Origin: Taxillus chinensis
Taxonomy: Eukaryota > Streptophyta > Magnoliopsida > Santalales > Loranthaceae
Reading direction: 5' to 3'
NCBI GenBank assembly: GCA_023512835.1
Contig: CM042087.1
Coordinates: 42,712,017-42,776,016, forward strand
Length of the DNA: 64,000 nucleotides
The notes under the pieces are model-generated. The model was not told the origin of the DNA, made no database searches, and was given only the letters and a program-made list of their open reading frames with translations. The translations under genes and the position numbers were made by a program. Position 1 is the first letter of the stretch. Each line of letters opens with the position of its first letter. Shown here in pieces: positions 1 to 12,519 of the stretch.

Positions 1-20
1 GAACCCTTCTAGGTTCTGTT

Positions 21-875
21 GTGTGGAAAGCGGTGGAGGGCTCCTCTATCACCTTTTTAGACAATGCTTGGTGTGGGGACCAATTGTTGAGGGTTGCCTT
101 TCCAGTGGTCTATGGTTTATCCTTTTCAAAAGGAGTGTTAATGGGGTGGGGTGGGTTGTACAATTTATCTCAAATGTCCAAGATCAGAAAGTTGATGCAT
201 TTTTGGAATTTTTTTGAGTTGCTTTATCAAAGTGACGTTGTGAGGGGGCAGCGAGATGGGTTGGCTTGGAAGGGCTTCAAGAATGGTGTTTTTTCAGTTA
301 AAATTGCTTTTGAGGCCCAAACAGGGCAAGGAACCGCTAAAATTACTTTTGTTGCTTGGGAGGCTGTTTAGGGAAAGAATCAGCTTCAGTCCTTTGTGCT
401 GGTGCTTAGGGGATTGAATTGATTATCTTCTCCTTTACAGTAGTTGAGCGATACATTTGTGTTTTTTTTTTTGTTTTGATATATTTGTTGGATCTGGTTT
501 GCTTAGGATGATGCTGGTGCAGTTATTTTTAATTCAAAGACTTCAATCTTGGTTTTCTCGGTCGGTGGCGTTTTTAAATAGACCGATGGTTTTCCCAGTT
601 GGCTTACCTAGGGTAGACGACAATTAGCTACACTACTGGAGTGGAATATTTATTTAAAAATTTGTGGATGCTACCCTTTAGAAAGGGCAGGCATTGAGGG
701 GTCTTTTTTTCCTTTTTTTTTTTGTTTCTGAGAATGTCTTTTAGTCTGGTTTTCTAGAGATAAGGCTGTTTGAGTTTTTGGACTGTGTGTTTGTTGATGG
801 ACTGGTAATCTGCCATAGTTGGGGAGTTAACATGCCATATCGGGAATATCGAACCTTATCTCAATAGAAAAAGAA
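21..875 (+). mobile_element. Degenerate 3' end of a LINE (non-LTR) retrotransposon
   Basis: The translation from 21 to 371 resembles the region after the reverse transcriptase domain of plant LINEs: a W-K-x-V-x-x-G-S-S-I-x-F stretch, then D-x-x-W-C-G-D, then F-P-x-V-Y-x-L, and finally F-V-A-W-E-A-V where plant elements usually continue W-G-K. That tryptophan codon is TAG here, followed by GGGAAA, so the reading frame is dead. Downstream, 372-875 has only stop-filled remnants and ends in an A-rich tract after a CTCAATAGAAAAAGAAAAG-like tail, as expected for a LINE 3' end. The 5' part lies outside the window. It has the same orientation as SmD3 and sits in the intron before that gene's first visible exon. 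The class is fairly sure, the exact 3' boundary is not. Confidence 0.7.
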
Positions 876-1536
876 AAGGAGAGAGGGAGGGGATCCTAGT
901 GTTGGGCAGGGGCTAGGTGGCATAATAATGTTGGAATTTGGAGATTGGAAAGCATATGTCTCAGAAGGCTGATATGACCAACACTATTGAGGGTGTTTGA
1001 AACAAACTTCTATTGAAGTGAACTATACATGTGTCAGATTAATGAAAGGTTTTTCCCGTTGCATGGGTTCTATTCACGCCCTAATTTAAGTGGGGGGGTC
1101 ATGCTTTGTTGGATTAACTAACTCGGGACTGCTGACTAGTTGACCCATTTTACTTGCATTTTCTGGGATTAATTGAAGGATAGCATAGGAATATCTCAGT
1201 AAATTGGCAGGAAGTCATGAAATTCAAAGGGAAAATGTCTCACCAGAATTCATGAATGCTGTCATAAAATGTGCCTGTTTGAGTTATTCATTGATTCATA
1301 ATTTTTGACTGAAGCTTATTCTGATCTTTGACATTTTTCATTTTATTATTTTACATATTTTTTGCGTCATTATTTCTGTCAATTGTGAGTAACATGTATT
1401 GCAATTTTTTTTTTGAAAATAATGAAGAAGCATTATTACCCCTGCTTCGATCTCATACAAGGGAAATTATCTTTCATTATGTATTTTTGATTTCTTGCAA
1501 GTTTCTGATTTGGTTTGAATTTTGAATGTTCCTTAG

Positions 1537-2184
1537 GATGGGAAGGTCTCTCAGTTGGAACATGTTTTTATCCGAGGCAGCAAAGTCAGGTAATTCTGGA
1601 TACTTGCAACTTCAGTTAGCTCACTAATTTAGTCTGAGACTCATTCCAATCACTCCAGGTTTATGGTCATACCAGACATGTTGAAGAATGCTCCCATGTT
1701 CAAACGACTGGATGCTAGAATCAAGGTACCTCTCGATGTTCAACTTTTCAGTTTTCCTTTATCTGCACCTGCTTCATTTTTATTTATCCACTTGGTTTTC
1801 TTGTTAAAGGGCAAGGGTTCATCAGTTGGAGTTGGTCGGGGCCGAGCTGTTGCCATGCGGGCAAGAGTAAGTACTATTGTCCTTTTTATGTCGTTTTGAC
1901 ACCCTGAGAAAACAATATTTTCTTAAGTAGTACAGCAGGGCTCCATATACCTTTAATACCTGTTTGTTTACATGTAAAAACCAAAAGAAATTGGGTAACT
2001 TTGGGATGCGAGATTCTCATCTCTTCGGACTCTCAGTTTGATTTTTTCAATTCTACTTTTGTTCTGCTGCTACTTTTCAACTCTAAAGCGACTAAGAATT
2101 TTTTATGTATGTATTTTGCAGGCTCAGGCTGCTGGCCGTGCAGCTCCACCTGGTAGGGGTGTTCCTCCACCAGTGCGGAGGTAA
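1537..2184 (+). CDS. SmD3: Small nuclear ribonucleoprotein SmD3, 3' exons only (partial)
   Basis: SmD3 is a core protein of the spliceosomal U snRNPs: it joins SmB in the heptameric ring around the Sm site of snRNA and works in the nucleus. Four exons are visible: 1537-1589, 1659-1725, 1810-1866 and 2122-2184, all with GT-AG borders and one continuous frame. They encode the second half of the Sm fold, starting D-G-K-V-S-Q-L-E-H-V-F-I-R-G and F-M-V-I-P-D-M-L-K, then the basic tail with G-V-G-R-G-R, G-R-A-A-P-P-G-R-G and the terminal V-R-R that is typical of plant SmD3. The RG dipeptides are the expected targets of arginine methylation. The first exons must lie to the left of the window, beyond the intron that holds the LINE remnant. 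No frame damage is seen. Confidence 0.93.
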
Positions 2185-5100
2185 TTGGCATTGATCGTTA
2201 GGGATCTTGTTCTATGCTCTCTAGGACCATCTCTGCTCTCCCCTGTAGATGATCTCTAAAAGAAAAGTTGAGGATGACTGTGTTTTGAGTGTACTGGATC
2301 ACTGAGCAGGCTACATATTCTTCTGTTTGTTTCGGTCCATTTAGCTTACATACGTTTTTCAACTGGATACTGATCTGTAAAACATCTGAGGGTTTGTATG
2401 TTTTTGGATTCTTCAAGTACAAAAATGAGCGGTGTCCTTTCATGTTTGCTAGGAGGGTGTTCATTGGGCGGTTTTAGGTTTAACTCAAATGAAATAAGTT
2501 TGGCTGAATTTCTAAATTTGAGTGTCAGATGGTTTTGGGATATATTTGGATTAGTTCATAATCAATCCTTAATATATAGATTTAATAGAGATGCAAGGGA
2601 AATGTGAAATGGTACGTCTTTGTTGGAATCTTAGGTGGGGCTTGGTCTCAAAATCAATGGTGTAGGTTTCTTTAATTGAACAATAATATATTTTTAAAAA
2701 CTGTTTTTTAAAATGCTGAATTTTATAGTTTTTTTTAAATCGTTTTAAAAATATTTTTTATAAGTTGTGTTTATTAAATATTATTTATTTATTTAATTTA
2801 ATTTAAAAAATATGTTTTATTGAAAAAATATTTTTTTCCTGAAATTACTTTTAAATTATAATTTAATATAAATTTTAACAGTATTTTAAAAATAGGATAT
2901 GAAAATTAAAATTCATAGTAAATAGGTTTTTAGTAATTTTGCATCATCTATTGATAAGGTTGTATTGTAGTTGATTTAGCATAAAAGAAAGAAAGATGTT
3001 GAGGCTATGCCAAGATAGGTTTAGGAAATAAATTATTATTTTGAATAATTATAAAATACAAAATTAATAATATTAAATATTTAACTCTATAATAAGGGAT
3101 TGAGTTAGAGTGATTTGATAGGATGTTATGCTTGAATTGTAATTTTTGTATCAATTCATTTTGGTTTTCAATCCTCAGGGGCAATCAGTTTTCGGTTTCT
3201 CATGATCATATCTAGTTGTGAGATGATATATGTTTGTTGAAATTGTAAATTGTCATGGTGTTATTATATCTACTAGTAGTGTCATGTTATGATTGACCAA
3301 ATATATTTACTAGTAAGAGGGAGAGTAAGGTGGTATGACTTATGAGTGATAGACACACATGTTAGTTGAAATTGGTATAGTTACATTATCTATTAATAAT
3401 CTTGCAAGTTGTACGGTATAAATGGAGAGGGAGAGATGCCTTAGCTTATGGAAGTACGGGAGATAAATTTATTATCACAGATAATCATAAAATGTAATCC
3501 ACGTGCTTCAGTGCTTGAGCTGGCCGGCGGGGATATGCTTCCTCTGACAACATATTGGCAAAATTAAAAAGTTGCTTGTGAATTATGAAATGACCAAACC
3601 AATAGATTTAGTGGTAGCTGTTTATAACTATAGCCGTCAACGTTGTCTTTTCAGCAAATATTTGGGAACAAAACCAAGCTTTGGAAGCCTCTAAGAATTT
3701 GGTTTCAGATAACATAACGCATAACCTCCCAAATACATCAATTCTAACACATTTCAGTAGTAACTATATCTCCATTCCGATTAATTTCTTGACAGAATAG
3801 TTAATAACAATATTATTAAATTGGTAGGCTTCATGAAATTAATATTAAATTTAATTGATAAAAATTATTCGACTATAATATATTTTCAAAAGATTTAGAT
3901 ATGGTATTTTTTGTAGGAATAAAATATACTATCAGTTTTGTTTGTTGTACATCAAACAATTTAAAATTATATATTTTATCATACTTCTAGGAGAATTTAC
4001 ATATATTGTCATATCTTAAAGAACTAGTTTAAAATGCACATATTTGGTTTATTGTCTATTTTTATGTTATTGATATATAATTTATTTTAAGTTAATAAGA
4101 ATATAAATCAAATTATTTAACAACATACAATAATGTCTTAGTTATTTATTAACATTATTTATCAAATTAATATAAGAGTTTCTATTTTATTTATATATGT
4201 GTAGTAGTATAATTATACTAAAACATTTTCTACACTCATTGTTAAAAATTCAAACAATATATAAACAAATTTATTTTAATCTATATGTATAGAATATTTA
4301 TTTTTAAAATATAAATATTTTGTTATCATAATTTGATAGGAAAGAATAATATGTGATATTTATTATCATTTATTTATTATTTTATAAATTTTTTTTACTT
4401 AAAATTAAAATTATTTGCTATATTTAGTTCATATTGTAAGATATTTATTTACTATATGAATTATCTTTTATAATCTATTTTATTTATTAATTTTATTATG
4501 TATTATTATTATTTTATATTAATAATTAAATGATGTACAACAAGCAAAAACCGTATTATATTTTATTATTATAAAGATATAATCAGTGAAACTTTTATAA
4601 CTTTTTTCAATTATTGTCATTACATTCCAAAAAAACAAATAAAAAAAAAAAAAAGAAAGGAAGGAAGGAAGTGATCATCCATATCAAATTGCAATTGCCA
4701 CAAATCGGAAAACATGTTTATTGGTCACAGGCTAATATAATGAGCTAACAAATATACAAAATTAAAACGTGTTACATAAGCTGAAGGGTAGTATGTGGAG
4801 GAAAATTATTTGTGTGTTTATCATAATGTTTTATGCTGATCTAATAAAGTGGGCCAAAGACAGACACTATAGTATATATCGTGCCTACATAACTATGAAT
4901 ATTAGTCTCTAAATTGAGTTATATTATTTATTATTATTGTCAGTATTATTTGAAAAACTTGTCCATGGAACATGATCTAGCGAAACTACCTAGAACACGG
5001 GGCCTGCAACCTTTTTTCCGCCGTTTATTGAAAGCAGAAAGAAATTTGGGATTGAAAAACTGGACGTACGTCACAATTTTATGATAAAAGATATTTATGT

Positions 5101-6535
5101 GTACATCCATAACTCAATTAATAAATATGAATATCTTGTGACGTATATGGCATATTTTGGTATTTATGCCATATTTTGGTATTTATGCAATGACATGCCA
5201 TTTTTTAGTTGAATTAATAAATTCAATCAAAAATATCATCTTTCAATTTTATTTATCTTTCAATATTATTTTTAAAAATAATAAAAGATATTTATGTGTG
5301 ATAAAAATTTATTTTAACTCATAATTTTATTTTTTAAAAAGAATTAATGTTCACCAAGCTCAAAACTTACATGCAGTCAAATTTTTTCCATCAAATACAA
5401 TGTTTTATGGGCAATACTAGGTACAATCGGGGTTGCGTAACCTTTGGATCATCGGAGAGGGGAGAGAAAAAAAAAAGAAAAGATCATAGCCGTCCAATTC
5501 CTCACGGTCACGTAAAGATGACGCGAGCCGGTTGTACAAATATTTATTCATATTTTATTAAGTCCCATTGATACCGGTTTAATTCTTATATATTTTTATT
5601 ATTAATGTTCAATTATATAAAAATTAAAATAATTGTCAAAAGAGCATTAATTATTCGATGAAATTCAAGTTTTACATTCATAAAAATTTTCAACATATAT
5701 TTTATATGGGTTATCTCTTTTTTCTTTTAAGTCAAACAAATGAATGTTGGCAGGTCATACCGTTCTGATAAAAATATTTTGCCGTTCTGAAAATACAGGG
5801 TACATACAATGTGATGTTCATTTCGGAGACTCAAAGGAAAAACTAGCTCCATCACATACTACTTCAAATTTGTAGTGATTTCAAATTTCCTCTGCTCTGC
5901 TGCTGTTCGCAATTTGCTTGATACCCGCGTCTAATCGTGGTGTACGTTGTCGGATCGTGACCGCAACAACCTCCATCACAGACTCCTTTTAACTAATTTT
6001 TTCAGGTTTCAAGTGTCCTAAAATTACTACACTAATCTGAAAGCTATGTTTGAACCTACACGGTGTAGTATGAACTTATGGTGTGATGATATGATACTGC
6101 CCATTATGTTAACGATGATAATGTTGATTATCAGAGCTGTTGATTAAATTTTGATTTAATGGAAAAAAATACAGGAAATTCAGAAAATGTGGCCGGTTTT
6201 TGTTTTTACTAAATATTAACAATAAATACTTCAGTTTTTTCTGTTAATTTTCAAAGAGAAAACTTCACAGTTGTGTTTCCCTTCACGCTAGAACAGGGGC
6301 AAGTCATGGCAAATGCTCAACCACAATTATTTTCATTCACTAGAATATAGCATCATCCTAGGCAATAAATGGGGGGGAAGCCGTTTTCATTAATGGAAAA
6401 CTGAACAGTTGTGTATAAAAATCCCAAAGAACACTAGAACAGTCATGGGAAAAGCCACCAATCAAGACTCACTGGACTATGTCTCGCCCATAAAGTTAGT
6501 AGGCATATTAAGTTTATGGTCCTCCACCATCTGGC
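2185..6535. other. Intergenic region between SmD3 and the cyclin gene
   Basis: The two flanking genes converge here. The first 300 bases are probably SmD3 3' UTR. The rest is very AT-rich with no supportable gene. Small structures seen are a purine run near 4640-4672 (A tract then GGAA repeats), and two tandem copies of an 18-base GCCATATTTTGGTATTTA unit at about 5148-5187. A 74-codon open frame at 5347-5571 shows no recognisable domain. Confidence 0.6.
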
Positions 6536-8855
6536 CTATAAAAGAAACTGTGCAGGTTCGGTCTTTGCTGCATAACCAAATTTATGTGTGTTATACTTCC
6601 GGAACACACCAGTGAGCTTCCCACTTCCTGCCTTCTGATGGAAAGTAACCATCAACCTAGAGCATTCCCTTCACAGGCAGGAGAGACTAAATCAGCCACA
6701 TTGATGCGACCACGACCACTTATACATTCATCATTCATTAGTAGTATAACAAACAATTTGCTTTTCAGTAAGGAATGGAAAGGTCTTACAAAAGCTGCTC
6801 TTCGGAGTACTTTGAATACCACTCTGTGGTCTTGCTCCATTGCCTAGACCCAACGAGAGTTGATTGGGCAGTGAAGATCGCTGCAGCCGCTAACATAGAA
6901 GGTGGGAACTTGAGCGTTTCATACTCGACAAGGCACAGCTCGGCCATGAAGAAGGACATAAGCTCAAGCTGGTTCATGAATTGGTCACAAATGACATTTC
7001 TCATTAGAATAAATAAGGGCAATACAATCCAGATATGCATTTTCATGAGGTTAGACGCCAAACCTCTTTGTCAGATTGTGCGGCTTTCAGAAATCTCCGC
7101 ATAAACACATATGGGGTGGGAACAGACAGGTTGAACTGAAAGGTTTTAACCATTAATTTCTCCTGTAGGCAAATTATATTATCAGCACGAGGCAAAATCG
7201 GATATTTTGACTACGACATATATAACGTGAACAAGAACAACACGTGCTTCTCACAAAAGGCATCAGAGTTGGATTGGAATTGGGCCTACCATTTCAAGCA
7301 CATCTTTCCTGCTGTAGGCCTTGTCGGATATCAAAATGAGATCCTCAACCACAGGAACCAAAACCTCTTCATATTTGCATGCGAGAAGCATGGCAGTAAT
7401 CCCAACCAACTGAAGCTCCTTTCTGACCACCGTTTGGACGGCTAAGAATCTGTCGATAAGGTTGACAGTGAGATACAAGGTCTCTTCCATCAGTTCGAAC
7501 TTAAAATGAACCTGCTTGATGAATAAATTAGCCATTAATATTGTAAACATCAGCCATTCATACACTAATTTGAGATATTGTTGTACCTCAATTAGCCAGT
7601 CTATCAGAATGCCTCTCATCCTTTCGTTGATGTCCAATTGCTGCACCATATAATTTGGCGAGACACAGCTGGAAATCTACATTCAGAAACGAAGTTCAAT
7701 ATTCTGAAGGTGGGTTGATTAGATTTAAATATTAGTAGTGTTTATGACGGGGAAATAAGCATTCATGGAAAATGGGTGGGTCTTTTATATCAAACAGACC
7801 AAAAGTATGAAACTTAGATCACCTCTGATTTCCTGTAGTAGTCATGTAACTCATCAATATATTCCACAACCGCTAGTGGATTCTTCTTGTCCAAGCTGTC
7901 TATATTTGCAACTGGTTCCTCAGTAATGTCTACCATTTCAGCTTCCTCCTACACAAGAAAATTAATAAGAACATTCTGGCAGAAAAAGAACAACGTGAGG
8001 CGTATATAAAGAAAGGGCTTGAGAAAGAGGATACATCTTACGTACCATTTCATGATCAATTTCGTCCAGCATTGCTTCTGTGTGCTGAACAAACATCGGC
8101 ACAAGATCTTCACCGGTATCCCTATTAAATTCATCCACATCTATGATAGTACAGTCCTCAATTGATTTTGTAGTGTTTTGGGCTGGCCTGATAGATTGAT
8201 CCCAGGCCTGTTCATGGAATTAATCAACTTCATAATTTTCATCAACGTTAAAAATTCAAAATATGTCCACGAATATATACCTCAACGTCAGTTTTCTGCT
8301 TGCTAGCCGTCTCTGCAGCATACTTCCTACAAGACCCAAATTTGGCATTAAAAAAAAACAATATAACCCCTCAAATTCATAACAGAGAAAAAAAAGCAAT
8401 AAGAAATGCCAGTCACAAACCTAGTAATGGGTCGATGTATGTGTGGAATCTTATTGGGTTTCCCATGTTTCCTGGGTTGATAACGAACGTATTCATAATA
8501 TTAGTACCGCCATAAAAGAAGTCTTTCACAGATATCAAATTCAAAGGATTCAAAGACATACTCTGACAAGCCTCTTTTGTTGGCAACACAATGGTAAGGT
8601 GGCGGTGCGATTATGTTTCGATTGATGCTGCCCAGTGGTTTTCGGTTGTGGCCGGTCCCTGATCCAATTTTTCCGACGCCCCCATGCAAGCCACCTTTAA
8701 GATTTAGCCATTTGAAAACCCATTTCAAATACTAGAGACTAGCTAGCCTAACGGCTTCAAATCTTCATACTAACGCGACAAAGAAGAAGAAGAAGAATAC
8801 CTTGAAGATTTGCTTGTCTGATCAGACCAGGATTGTTCTCATCAGATCCACCCAT
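6536..8855 (-). CDS. CYCB2: G2/mitotic-specific cyclin B2 (complete, 11 exons)
   Basis: B-type cyclin that activates CDKA/CDKB kinases at G2/M. I reconstructed exons 8855-8801, 8694-8562, 8471-8421, 8326-8281, 8207-8046, 7948-7823, 7676-7587, 7511-7290, 7162-7064, 6968-6790 and 6668-6536. All have GT-AG borders and total 1296 bases, giving 431 residues. A destruction box R-K-P-L-G-S-I-N lies at residues 36-43. The cyclin N box begins with [13 protein letters not shown] near residue 211 and includes L-L-A-C-K-Y-E-E. The C-terminal cyclin fold contains [11 protein letters not shown] and [10 protein letters not shown]. The protein ends F-L-L, as B2 cyclins usually do. The M-V-Q-Q to P-I-P-I-Q-L run seen as one open frame is two exons plus a read-through intron. 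No frame damage. AACGG elements upstream suggest mitotic control. Confidence 0.95.
8747..8757 (+). promoter_or_regulatory. MSA-like AACGG element in cyclin intron 1
   Basis: CCTAACGGCTT matches the core of the mitosis-specific activator element (consensus TCYAACGGYYA) bound by three-repeat MYB proteins. It lies in the first intron of the cyclin B2 gene, on the strand opposite to the gene; such elements are reported to work in either direction. One mismatch at the last base. Confidence 0.5.
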
Positions 8856-9329
8856 GTTGACTATCTACATAGAAGAACAGCTATAAGCGTTGACTTATTT
8901 AGCAAATTTTTTTTTTCAAAAAGAGAAGTGTAATTTGATTTAAATCACATCAATGAGGGGTGATTAAAACACCTAAATAGCAACAATACCCCTACGACGG
9001 GTATATAGATTTAAAATTTTCTAAGAAGAAAAAAAAAAGGTTGATTGATTCAAATAACATTCAGAGGAATCAAACCACCCTCTATTGAATAGAAACAAAC
9101 CTCTACATAAAGAAAAAAACACCGAACATTAGAGAAAAAAAAGATGTAAAATCAAGAACCCAGATCAAATTCAAAACTCAGATCATAAAAAAAAAATTTA
9201 AAATCCAACCTGAAAGGCTGAAACCAATAAAAAAAACACTACGGAACTAATCTATCCAGATTTCAATCGAGAAATACCCAAAACTTTTGATCTTCAATAA
9301 GAGAAGAGAGAGAATTCACCACCCAGAAA

Positions 9330-9440
9330 ACCCAGAACTCTCTCTCTCCTCCCTTCTCTTTCTTCTCTCTCAGTCCCCCCGCTCTCTCTCTCTCTCTTTC
9401 GTTCTCTCTCTGTCTCTTTCTCTATTTGTCTCTCCCGATT
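9330..9440 (+). repeat. CT-rich microsatellite tract, probable cyclin 5' leader
   Basis: Runs of CTCTCT broken by other pyrimidine-rich sequence, read as a GA-rich tract on the cyclin strand. It lies about 480-590 bases upstream of the cyclin start codon. Pyrimidine/purine tracts like this are common around plant transcription starts. The open frames through it are low-complexity artefacts. Confidence 0.6.
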
Positions 9441-9577
9441 CTTTATTAGGTTATGAAATACGTCAAGAAAGAGAACAAAAATCGGGAAAAAAAAAAAAAA
9501 AAGAAAAAGACCAAATGGATAATCGAAGTCGAAAACAGCGGATGTGTGTCCGCAAACGGCCTCTCCGCTTTTTTAAA

Positions 9578-9588
9578 ACTAACGGCTA
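9578..9588 (+). promoter_or_regulatory. MSA element upstream of cyclin B2
   Basis: ACTAACGGCTA fits the mitosis-specific activator consensus TCYAACGGYYA except for its first base. It lies about 720 bases before the cyclin start codon and upstream of the CT-rich tract, where a promoter is expected. A further AAACGGCC core lies at about 9554-9561. Confidence 0.6.
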
Positions 9589-9644
9589 GTGAATCACAGC
9601 CGTCCGATCCCTTCGATGAAAGGTCGCGTTCCCCTGCGTGCAGC

Positions 9645-9654
9645 GCAACGGTTA
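9645..9654 (+). promoter_or_regulatory. Second MSA-like element upstream of cyclin B2
   Basis: GCAACGGTTA keeps the AACGG core and the following pyrimidines plus A. It is 67 bases from the better-matching element, and paired MSA sites are typical of B-type cyclin promoters. Assignment rests on the motif and its position only. Confidence 0.5.
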
Positions 9655-9725
9655 CCTGTAGTTTGAGTTCAAAATTTTGTTCCTCATCGCCCGCCACGTG
9701 GCATCTTCACGGTTGGCTGTATTAA

Positions 9726-12464
9726 AAACTATCCCCCTCTGTCCTCTCTATGCTCCTACGTACCCAGTTTTTTAGCACATCCTCAATTTCTGCAACGTCC
9801 TACGAACGAAAGTGCATGTTTTTTTTTTTTAATAATGCTACATAATGTTTTTTTAATAATGCTAAAATTAATATTCTATTAATTTCAATTAAATCACCAG
9901 TGAAATCTAAATAAATTATTAAACTAATAAAATATTATCAAGTCACTATAACAGTACTGGGTGTGGTGGGAGTGAGAGCTTCTTCCACTACAAATAATAA
10001 GCATAGACTTTTCCCATTTTTATTAAACTACATTATTGATTCTCAATAATGGTGGGTATTAGAATTTACTCACTGATTTGACTTAGGAACCAGATAAGTG
10101 GGATATTAGAGAATCAATCCTACTACGAGTCTGGGACCCACGTGATAAATTACTGCCCTGTTATTGTATTTCAAATTTTGAAATTGATGCGGTCTGCTAT
10201 GATATCGGATGAGACTGATGAATCGGACGGCTGATATGCGTCGGTGCATGTGAAAGATGCAGCTTCACGCTCCACTGAGAGTTATATATGACAATCTCGT
10301 CTGGCAGTGCAATCTCTCAATATTTCAGTCAACAATCTTGAAATAAATGACCCATATATATGACGGTGAATCTCTACGGAGTTTGTAATAGGCATCTGCT
10401 CGTCTCATTAACATCTTAAGTCGCTAATTTATTTAAAATTAAATGAGTAACACAGTTGGGGTCTAACCAGAGACGATGGTCATTTTATCCGTGTCTAACG
10501 TATTTGCTTTTAAATTTTAATTTTAAATAATAGTATCATATTAATTTCAACTATTGAAACAATTTTTTACGATAAGATGCCAATATTTTATGTTTACAAT
10601 ATTATATAACTTTTAAGAAGATAATTCGACTTACTAAAAATCTAAAAATGAAATAAAAAATACAATTGTCTCATTTTCTTATCCAAGGCGATCATCAACA
10701 TGAAACTAATAATTTTGAGAATAAAATAGAGCAAAGACAATTTAAGCATAATACAATATTTTTATATGATAATAATAATATTATTATTATCTATTTTTGT
10801 TCCGGCTCGTTGTCTCTTTGGGATCAAGTATGTTATTGAATATTGCAACGAGCCTAAACCAAATATAGTATGATTAAAAATAAATAAAAAGAAGTTGCAA
10901 GACATAGGGGTGTGATTGGTCACTTGCTGTGAAATATTTTTATTTTTAAAGATGAATTTGGGAGTTAATTATGTATAAAAACTGATAACTCGTAAAAATG
11001 ATATCTATCAAGGCTATTATGTCGTGAAAGAAACTCACGAACATGGGGTTTATATTTTTGGATGTCTTATTTAGTTGCGGTGATCTTTGCACTAAATAGT
11101 TGGTAGCACTATTTTCTAGATCCTCGGTTTATGGGGTTTATTAATCACAAAAGTCTACAATACATTTTTCCTTGTAGGGATTCGAATATCAAGTAGAGTT
11201 TGTAAGTGAAATATATGCTACATCGGTTCCATTTTGACTTGCGATATACACCCAAGAAGGGCAATGTAATAATTGATGCTCCGAATATGAAGAGCATGAT
11301 GATGGTAGCCCATTATGCATTAAAGAGTGAAAAATGATAAAGCAACCGGCTACTATGAGGTTGCAACTAATAAATCATGGAGATTAAGGTGTGATTAGTG
11401 TGATTGTAGTTGTTTAAAGCTAAAGCACCAGGTTGCTAAGTGTGAAGTTATCCAAGATCAAATTCAGACTGTTGGAGGTGTCCTCTGATTGGATAGTAGA
11501 CTTAGAATATATGTTAAGATATTAGGAAAGGTTAATAGTTTCACCTTCTTTTCGAGAGGCGCTTTGATAGAGTTTCGCTACTCTTGATTAATTGTTCATT
11601 CCAAGTGGGACAAATATGTATTATATTATGACACAATAGTTTTGGTGGTTGGGCTGAAGAAGACATATACTAATATTTTACTCTTATGAAAAGTACAAAA
11701 TTACCTTTGATATATAACTGTACAACTTACGTATGAGACAACGCCTATTATGTAGTTTCTATAGATGCTATTCACTAATCCTCAACCATTTGAGTGTAGG
11801 CATAAAGAGTCATTTACTTAGTTTTATATCTTTTGGAACTTGGAGACATGACGGGGTAGCCCACTTCAATCGTATTGATTATTGGCATGTGTTGTTGTTA
11901 GTAAATGGTGAGGGTGGAAATTTTTGTGTAGCCTACTCCTATCTCACATTGGTTGGCATCTGTTAGCCACAATGTTATTAATAGTGGATTGTGAGGGCGA
12001 GGGCTTCTAGGTAGCTCACTCCAACCCCACATTAGTTAGTAGGGGGGAAGACAAGGTTTGACGTGATATTAACTTATTAATGTCTTAGTATTATTTGGTG
12101 TGGTTGTAGGATGGCATGGAGTTGTATATCATTTACTCAACATTCATGCTCATCTTACTTGTTGACATATCATTTTCCAGGTAATGATAGGAGGTAGCTA
12201 TTGGTGTTATAGTTGACGACCATACTTTGCTCCAATTGATGTAGTATAGACATGCTTGTTTTGATATATTTGGATTTGTATTTATATTTTCAGGGCATGC
12301 ATATGTTGTAGTTGTATTGATTTAAATATATGATACTTACTTTGAGACACTTAAAATATTTTGTCTTTATTTTATATATACTTGCATTGCATCGGTAATG
12401 TATACCCGATATATGAATGTACAAGTGGATCTAGGACAACGTGTAACATAATTTTCGTAGGCAT
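9726..12464. other. AT-rich intergenic region, transposon debris possible
   Basis: No gene can be supported. The stretch 11000-12400 is less AT-rich and looks like old transposon sequence: interrupted short frames such as K-S-W-R-L-R-C-D near 11380 recall the N-terminal zinc-binding part of Mutator-type transposases, but stops are frequent and I cannot classify it. Local repeats of GGTAGCCCACTTCAAT-like and TAGCTCACTCCAACCC-like text occur at about 11858 and 12011. Confidence 0.4.
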
Positions 12465-12519
12465 ATGAATACCGATGAGTCATTTAATTCATTTTACCTA
12501 CTTTTATTTTTATGCCCAG

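Noticed and set aside
5347..5571. 74-codon plus-strand frame
   Set aside because: No domain, no splice context and no repeat; indistinguishable from chance.
6786..7061. Apparent premature stop after S-E-E-Q-L-L in the cyclin
   Set aside because: The stop is in the intron: the donor is GTAAGA, and the next exon (6536-6668) continues E-C-S-R-L-M-V to a normal F-L-L end.
7263..7649. Cyclin frame with an insertion [10 protein letters not shown]
   Set aside because: Not a variant protein: it is a read-through of the intron between 7511 and 7587, whose GT-AG borders restore the normal E-V-H-F-K-F junction.
11360..11480. Possible Mutator transposase zinc-binding segment
   Set aside because: Only W-R-L-R-C-D and a few cysteines match, with stops in between; too weak to call.
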